Shown here piece by piece: positions 57,981 through 64,000 of a stretch of 64,000 nucleotides of DNA. Where the stretch lies: NCBI RefSeq assembly GCF_943734655.1, contig NC_071355.1:69383449-69447448 (forward strand). The letters are read 5' to 3'. How positions within the stretch are numbered: the stretch's first letter is position 1; the number at the start of each line of letters is the position of its first letter. The DNA is from Sabethes cyaneus (Eukaryota > Arthropoda > Insecta > Diptera > Culicidae). The position numbers and the translations under genes were made by a program. Below the pieces are notes generated by a model that saw only the letters and a list, made by a program, of their open reading frames with translations, was not told the origin of the DNA and made no database searches.

Positions 57981-58189
57981 TGCTTGTACCTATATTTTGG
58001 AATGCACAGTCTAGTTTGTCACGAAAATGTAAGTTTTTTGTCCGCAGCTGCAAATACATACCTACCTTGCCAGATGCTAAGCCTTCTTGCAAATTTATCG
58101 GCAAAAATGAATTTGAACTTGCTTGCAAAGGTTTCAAATTTAAGTTGGCGTTTGGTCACGAGTTGCCTTCAAAAATATTTATTTTCGGT

Positions 58190-58235
58190 TTACAGTCGAC
58201 GTTTCGAAGGGTATCCCTTCATCTTCAGGACAGAA
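58190..58235 (-). other. Hammerhead-like motif
   Basis: On the minus strand: GTC, CTGAAGATGA, the stem AAGGG-ATA-CCCTT, CGAAAC, GTC, GAC. This is the layout of minimal hammerhead ribozymes (stem I, core, stem II, GAAAC, GUC), but the core CTGATGA has an extra AG/A. Such near-motifs are common in retroelements such as Penelope-like elements. Confidence 0.35.
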
Positions 58236-58850
58236 CGTATACAAATATTTGTTTTTCATTCGGGAAGCTGCCTATAATTTATCTTCACATACGCATATGC
58301 ATCGATTTAGACAATTTCAGCAACTTCGCGATTTTTGAGCCTGACCATGTCAGATTTTCGAAGATCCAAAATTAATACAAGGTCCGCGGCTTCCATCAAG
58401 TATGTAATCATTGCTCATTTAAATTTAAACTTGTTCCGTCGGTCATTACGATCCTCCCGCTGTATTATGGCAGAAAAGTTTGAGCATTTGAATGAGTATG
58501 AATGATTCCTTGCCTCGAAATAACCTTCGTCCCAATGGTAGAAAAATATAGGTTTTTCTTATCCCTTATTCAATCAGCTAGAAAGAATGAAATGTTAAGC
58601 TTCGAGTACAAGCGGTGTAAAATCGTGTCTGTCTGGTGGAAGCCGTCTGTCTAGAACCAAACCAGCAACTAGGACCACGCGGTGGTGGGTCAGCATTTAA
58701 ATTACCAAGTGCCTTTTCGGTCACGTTTTGTGGTGTTCTCTTGGCCGAACCAAGCGATCAATGGATGTTTATATAGAAGCCATTCTGGCGGTCTTCAGCG
58801 GTATATCAGCAGTCCGCAACGAAACAAATGAGGGACACGCGGACCAGAAT
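58236..58850. other. Unique-looking DNA
   Basis: Nothing supported. The upstream flank of the MULE-type MITE contains its 9-bp target sequence at 58842-58850. Confidence 0.4.
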
Positions 58851-59321
58851 AGGGTTGCCAAGTGGCCGGTTTTTGGCCGGCCCGACCGGTTTTTCACCTG
58901 CAAAGCCGGTGGCCGGTCAATCCTGCAAAAAGGCCGGTTTTCTGACATATGAAGCCTGATTGGAACTTTTTGCCGGATTTGTTAAATTTTCTGATAAATT
59001 TATTAGCAATTCTGAGTAGTGGATCATTGAAGATAGCCAGTTTTGCAGTGACTATACTTTGCTTTTGACGGTAATTAACCAGAAGCAACTAGTTGTCACT
59101 CTGAAACTATAGCTATGCTATCTTCAATAATCCATTTAATGTTCGTTGTGGTTTCGATTACGGCGACTACCCAAATAATATGTCAATAACGCACATTACA
59201 CATTCCACGCAAATCCTCTAATAATATGCTGCGACACCCCCCCCCCCCCCCCCCCCCCCCGCAGTTTTTGAAGGCAGGACCGAGCGGCCGGTTTTTATAA
59301 TTTTGAGACTTGGCAACCCTA
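58851..59321. mobile_element. Mutator-like (MULE) MITE, 9-bp target duplication GACCAGAAT
   Basis: GACCAGAAT lies at 58842-58850 and 59322-59330. Ends AGGGTTGCCAAGT and ACTTGGCAACCCT. Inside the left end the motif GGCCGGTTTTTGGCCGG recurs several times (58863-58937) and once near the right end (59286). Contains a 24-base poly-C run at 59237-59260. Confidence 0.8.
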
Positions 59322-59330
59322 GACCAGAAT

Positions 59331-60569
59331 GACATAAATCTTATTTCGATAATTTTAGCCGAAGTGACAATTCATCGTTAAATCAAACCATTGTAGACTT
59401 TTTCTAAGAATCCAATCCGTTTCAGCATATAACGACGGTTTCAATTCAATGCATTGCACTGCATGTTAAGGTGTTGCTATTATTTAACGTAAATATAATT
59501 CCATTCCATTCAGATCGGTTTCACCGCAGTCATTGCAGTGGCCTATCGATACCATTCTTGGTCCTATCCTTACAGAATGATGCTGTGCTGATTTGTGCTC
59601 CATTCTGTGCAGAGCTTTGTTTTCATTTAGAAAATTAAACATTGCCTGCAGTAATCGATCGCGAATAGGAAAATAAATTGGAATTGACTGTTCCCTTCTG
59701 CTGCTGTGCTACAACGGGCGAAACGGTTTCACATAAATATCGCGAAATTAGGGTGTCGCCTCGTCGGGCTTGATCTTTGCGTAACTGGTTACGACAGCAC
59801 AATGACTTTAAAGACCACCAGACAATTTATCAGTGCTCAGCAACTGTAAATCGTTTCCATTCCTTCGAGAGCAGTTGTTACCTACTATCATTATACATTA
59901 TAAAAGTGAGCGAAACGCCTACCGCTGCAGGAGCTGCCACCATCGTTGATCCTAAGAATTAATTTTTAACTAAAGGTTCTAGACACAAAATCATTTATCA
60001 TTACTTTGCTCAGAAACTCATTTGCAACACATAAACGGACAATTATGGAATAACGTTGAGTAAAACAAGAACAATAATAACCATTACATAAAATTTATAT
60101 GATAAGCCTGTCGACTACGCCATCACAAGCTAATATTCTGTCGGACAGTTAAAGGAAGTAGGTCCCAGTCCAACAGCTACATTATCGAGCAGAGCTGAAT
60201 CCTGTTTAGTTTTATTTTTGGCAAAGCTCGCAGACGACACGCCATGCAGGCAGAAACCCCTTAAACACAAACGGCTAGAAAGTTTTGCAGTAAAGGCGAT
60301 CTCAAACAAACACCGATACCGATACTAGACGGGCTAAGCCGACTCAGCTCAGTTTTTTAATTTTTGAAAAACCAATAGTTAGATAAAGATAGGTAAGAAA
60401 AACTGAGCAATGTTTATTTGCCTCACTGTTAGAAAATCACAGCCATTAATGTGCATTTAACCCTCTGGGGTCCAAATTTTTTGTTATCCTGAGAAATTTT
60501 TGATAGCTTTCTTTTGTGATCCGTTATCCGAATTAGCTGATAGAAAACCCCAATTTTGAAAAATATATA
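59331..60569. other. Unique-looking DNA, no supported gene
   Basis: Moderate AT content. The frame at 59777-59962 has no splice or motif support. No repeats recognised. Confidence 0.4.
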
Positions 60570-61390
60570 CTAGCTGATTGCACGATCTCACTCGGGGCCC
60601 CTTTCTCACTCAGTCACTTGTACATCTGTTTTTGAAACGAAAACTCTCATAATGCAAGAGCAAAACCCTTTTTTTCATTTGAATATGTCTACTCCCTTTG
60701 TCAGATCCTCTCACGTTGCCCCAAACCACTTGTAAATCTGTCTTCTTCTCGGTAATTCCTGCAAATCGACACAAAGCTTTTTTTACGTTTTTGAACCTCC
60801 CCCTTTTTAATGCTCACCCTATTCCCCCTTTCAGAAATAAAACAACATGTACAACTGCTATCGTTACAAATGCTAGAGAAACGCACCCCTTTACCTATTT
60901 GAACCTTTCTCTCCTCTTGTGAGAGACTGTCTCCCTCTTTTGTCAACCCCCCGGTACTGATTAGTTTATGCCAAAAAACATGTGTTTGACAAACAACGTT
61001 TGATGCAGAACAGTCCAGAAGTTCCAGAGCTATGGCAGAACATGCATTCATACTCACGTTCCTCGTCCCCCTATATGTCGATTCCTTCCCAGTCAGCTTC
61101 CCCACGTAGCTAATTATGCATCGGTTTGCTCAGTGAAAATCGCTATAATGGAAACGTAACAAAGGTTTATTATCCCATATATTCCTCCTCAGTGGAATTC
61201 CCCTCTTTTCTCAACAACAGTTGCGCAACTGCAATCGGTTTAAATGCAAGAGAAACGCAACCCCTTTTACTTATTTGAATCTCTTCCCCTCTTGTTAGGG
61301 AGTTAGGGATTCCTTCCTTCTGTCAACTTCCCAGTGCTGTTTCCCTAATGTCAAGGGACATTTGTGCTAAGTTTGATGAAGAATTGTCCG
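60570..61390 (-). mobile_element. Helitron-like fragment
   Basis: On the minus strand it ends ...GAGATCGTGCAATCAGCTAG before a T-A flank, like the CAGCTAG ends of the Helitrons above. The body has two diverged ~400-bp tandem segments (60830-60960 and 61215-61345 share AACGCA.CCCTTT.ACYTATTTG and TTTTGTCAAC-type blocks). The 5' TC end is not seen; it is cut by the LINE at 61.4 kb. Confidence 0.4.
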
Positions 61391-61402
61391 GAATTTTCGG
61401 AG

Positions 61403-62300
61403 TTATGGGCTCCCCCCTGTTATGAGAGCCGGGGTAGCTATTGCCGTATTAAGAATTCCTCTCCATTGTACGCGGTACAGGGCTACTCGTCGCCAATTCG
61501 TTGCGCGTCTCGACACATGCAAGCGTTGAGCCCCTTTATTCCTGGTGCCGGTGGGGTTCTTGAAGAGAACGGATTTCACTACACACTCGTCCGGCATCCT
61601 CCCAACTTTCGCCAAGTGTACGACGGGAATCTCTCCAAGCAGTGCCTGTAGGTCGTGATTCATACATCTCCGCCAGTTTCCGCATTTCGTTTGTGCTCCG
61701 CCAAAAATAGTCCGCGATACCTTTCGTTCAAAAACGGCAAGTGCACGTATGTCTTCCGTAAGCAAAGTTACTGTCTCAAGTCCTTAGAGGACTACCGGTC
61801 TTATTGGCGTTTTGTACATCATCAGCTTTGTCCGGCGGCGTATGCTCCCAGATCGAAACGTCTTGCGGAGGGAAAAGTAGGCTCGATTTCCGGCTTGAAT
61901 GCGTTGGATCTCATTACTCGTATTATTATCGGCGGTGACCAGAGATCCCAAATATACTAACTCATCAACCACTTCCAGTTCATCGCCGTCAATAGTCACT
62001 GTCCGTGGGAGGCAAACGTTACTTTCTCGGGAGCCTCTTCCTACCATATATTTGGTTTTCGACGCATTAATTTGTAACCCTATCCTCCTAGCTTCCGTTT
62101 TTAGTCTGGCGTAGATTGCCTCCGCCGTCACATGGTTTCTAGTAATGATGTCGAGGTCGTCTGCAAAGGCTAGGAGTTGGCTACTCTTGCTACAGGACAG
62201 TCCATCTCCTTGCCGTAGCGATTCGAAAGGACTTGAGAGTGTCCCCGAAACGCGCACGTAGTACATCACTCGTTCCAGAGTAGCTTTGATCAGCCGCACC
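61403..62300 (-). pseudogene. RTE-like LINE, reverse transcriptase 3' half
   Basis: On the minus strand from 62299: 'LRQGDGLSC' joins directly to 'SKSSQLLAFADDLDIITRNH', so the usual stretch between these motifs is deleted. Then come 'LKTEARRIGLQINASKTKYM', 'LPRTVTIDGDELEVVDELVY', 'SLRKTFRSGSIRRRTKLMMY'; after a frame change 'VFERKVSRTIFGGAQTK', 'MNHDLQALLGEIPVVHLAKV'. F-A-D-D is intact. Same family as 31440-33820 and 52405-53910 but better preserved. Confidence 0.85.
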
Positions 62301-62426
62301 GAGGGATAAACCCAAATCTAGATGGACAAAAGTAATTACGCTTAAACCGTTAGTCCTAGGTATAAAATATCTGCGTAGAAAATTTGTTATTTCAACTTCC
62401 GCATATTTTGCTGTATATGGCCTGTA

Positions 62427-62815
62427 TATGGATGTTTAGTAATATATTGGCTACTGAAATTAATTGAGATCGCATCGGTCCAGGTCGGCCCTTTTTTGCT
62501 AAACCGTATTGAATATAAAGTTAAAATTACCGTTTTACTTACCAAAATCACAATTTTTACGGTAATAACATAGATTAAAAAACAAAAATAATTCTAAATA
62601 TTTGTATTTAACTTAATCATGCAAAAAAATGCAAATAAAAAATACAAATAAATATTTTTGTTTTTTAATCCATCTTATTACCGTAAAAATTATAATTTGG
62701 TAAGTAAAACGGTAATTTTTACTTCATATTCAATACGGACTAGCAAAAAAGGGCCGACCTGGACCGATGCGATCTCAATTAATTTCAATGGCCAATATAT
62801 TACTAAACATCCATA
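62427..62815. mobile_element. Inverted-repeat element, ~160-bp arms
   Basis: 62427-62590 and 62653-62815 are inverted copies with few mismatches (GGATGTTTAGTAATATATTG outward end; GGTCCAGGTCGGCCC in the middle; ATTACCGTTTTACTTACC inside) around an AT-rich centre. Outside, TTTGCTGTATATGGC (62408) and its complement near 63235 suggest a larger TIR element of about 850 bp. Confidence 0.7.
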
Positions 62816-63251
62816 CAAAATTTCATGTGCTGCTTTTGAGCAGTTTTTACGTTATTGACATTTGAAAAAAGTATATTTTTTTAGAAAAACTGTCTGTAGC
62901 TTCAGAACCGAAGGAGATAGCGACCTGATTCCTTCAAACAAAATGTGCGTTTTTAATGGATGTGAAAGTGCTCAGAAGGCATGATTTGTGAGAAATGAAC
63001 ACGAAAGGAGATATTAAGGAAAAACGGATTTTTTAGGTTCACCCCGAGCAAAAAACTTTAAATTACCCTAGTCCATCAACCATAAAAGATAGGGCTTTTA
63101 TTTTTTTAGCAAAGTTACAAATACAGCAAAGCAAAATTTAATGTTCTTTAACTTTACAGAACATTTTATTCAGCTAACTTCAACCATAAAAAAGTTTATA
63201 TTTTGCACACGCCTACTATGATGGTCACCCTAATGCCATATACAGCAAAAA

Positions 63252-63325
63252 AATCAGATGGGTTGTGTACAAGACACGACCGCATATATAGGTGACGCAG
63301 GACTACGTAAGTCTCTTTGTAGTGA
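63252..63325 (+). repeat. Dispersed repeat, second copy (see 31240)
   Basis: GGGTTGTGTACAAGACACGA, GACGCAGGACTACGTAAGTC, CTTTGT; about 75% identical by eye to 31240-31312. Confidence 0.6.
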
Positions 63326-63649
63326 TAGTGGCATGTATTCATGCTTGTAATCATTCGATTCTTCATGTATACATGCTATATGCAACATATATACATACAT
63401 GCGTTGTATGTAATATATATCAAAGTAGTAACTTTGCATACGTTCAATTCTCAAAAGATTGTGCATTTGAAAACAATTTAACAAAATCACGAACACAAAC
63501 TATTGCTTTCCTGCTACCTTACTGAAATTAAAGATTGTTTTTATTATCCATGGTTTCCCACGTTGAAGGGATTTTACCAATTCAATCCTATTTTATCAAC
63601 AGCACATCTTTTCACTACACTTCTAATGAAACGGCAAGCATCCGTATTC
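63326..63649. other. AT-rich DNA, nothing recognised
   Basis: TATACATA-rich near 63365-63420. No gene supported. Confidence 0.4.
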
Positions 63650-64000
63650 ATTCAGAGCCGTATTATAACCGAACATTACAGCTGTAGCACATTTTTTCAA
63701 CACAGATATCAAGTTCGCCGAGGTTCAATCGTGTCTCAGTGAAGAATTTGCAATCTGTTGGGACAACGAACTGTGTCATTTTTTCTGGCACACTTTCCTA
63801 ACACAGACATCAAATTGGACTAGGTTCAATCGCGTTCGTAAGAAATCTGTTGACACGAGGGGGCTTTGTTACTCTCTCTGGCATACTTCCCAAGCAAGGA
63901 CGTCAAAATGGTCTAGGTTGAACCGCGGTGTTAAGAAATCTTGTTGAAATGAGGAAACTTGGTCACTTGTTTTGGCTTACTTCCCAAGCACAGATATCAA
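63650..64000. repeat. Minisatellite, ~100-110-bp units, running off the window
   Basis: Three diverged units plus a fourth start, each with CACAGAYATCAAATTGG, CTAGGTTCAATCGCG, AAGAAATCTGTTG and GGCATACTTCCCAAG. Confidence 0.75.

Noticed and set aside
1..64000. CRISPR arrays, operons, phage or endogenous viral genes
   Set aside because: The tandem repeats lack uniform spacers and are eukaryotic satellites; no bacterial-type gene clusters, and no viral capsid, envelope or polymerase motifs were seen apart from LINE reverse transcriptases.

Overview
This is gene-poor, transposon-dense animal nuclear DNA, most likely from a mosquito and probably a culicine. The evidence is: introns with GT..AG ends and pyrimidine-rich acceptors; TATA/initiator promoters; tRNA-derived SINEs; several non-LTR retrotransposon clades; many TIR elements and Helitrons; and a transposase whose D-37-E spacing and sequence match the DD37E (ITmD37E) group described from mosquitoes. 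I see no bacterial or viral genes and no CRISPR array. All family names come from recognising motifs by eye; no database search was run. Letter names for repeat families (X, Y, Z, Q, V, W, T, S, U, R) are labels used only here.

Four host genes, complete or partial, can be supported. (1) 489-1658 (+): a two-exon secreted Pro/Val/Ala-rich protein with a signal peptide and an upstream TATA/initiator. (2) 15495-15880 (-): two exons of a small secreted Gly/Tyr-rich protein. Its missing first exon is probably the 12-nt exon at 26485-26496, which has a TATA promoter at about 26.62 kb. This gives an intron of about 10.6 kb filled with transposons. (3) 48798-49119 (+): the last two coding exons of an unrecognised gene. 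(4) 50084-50211 (-): the last coding exon, with poly(A) signals, of another unrecognised gene. Genes 3 and 4 are tail to tail. A further first-exon-like sequence at 46.9-47.1 kb (-) lies inside nested transposons and looks like a captured host exon.

Layout. 0-2.8 kb: gene 1 and flank. 2.8-4.4 kb: Helitron inside TIR element X. 4.8-13.5 kb: degenerate simple-sequence arrays broken by two copies of family Z, one of them holding a 2.3-kb Helitron that itself contains a foldback insertion. 13.6-14.8 kb: dead LINE (-). 15.3-26.6 kb: Gly-rich gene with SINE, LINE end, MITE V, Helitron fragment and element W (with two head-to-head Z copies) in its long intron. 26.6-29.3 kb: GC-rich upstream DNA and unique sequence. 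29.4-30.4 kb: DD37E element with a perfect internal palindrome. 31.4-34.2 kb: RTE-like LINE, second LINE fragment, SINE. 34.5-43.1 kb: several TIR elements and a minus-strand Helitron. 43.2-48.2 kb: nest X > Y (pogo-like) > Q (minisatellite plus captured exon). 48.7-51.8 kb: mostly unique DNA with the convergent gene ends. 51.9-55.2 kb: RTE-like LINE copies, one broken by a mariner. 55.2-64 kb: MITEs, a 1.2-kb palindrome, a MULE-type MITE, a Helitron-like piece, a LINE 3' half and a minisatellite running off the end.

The genes shown do not form a pathway. What links most of the window is successive transposon insertion, and element-free copies elsewhere in the window let several insertion boundaries be read to the base.
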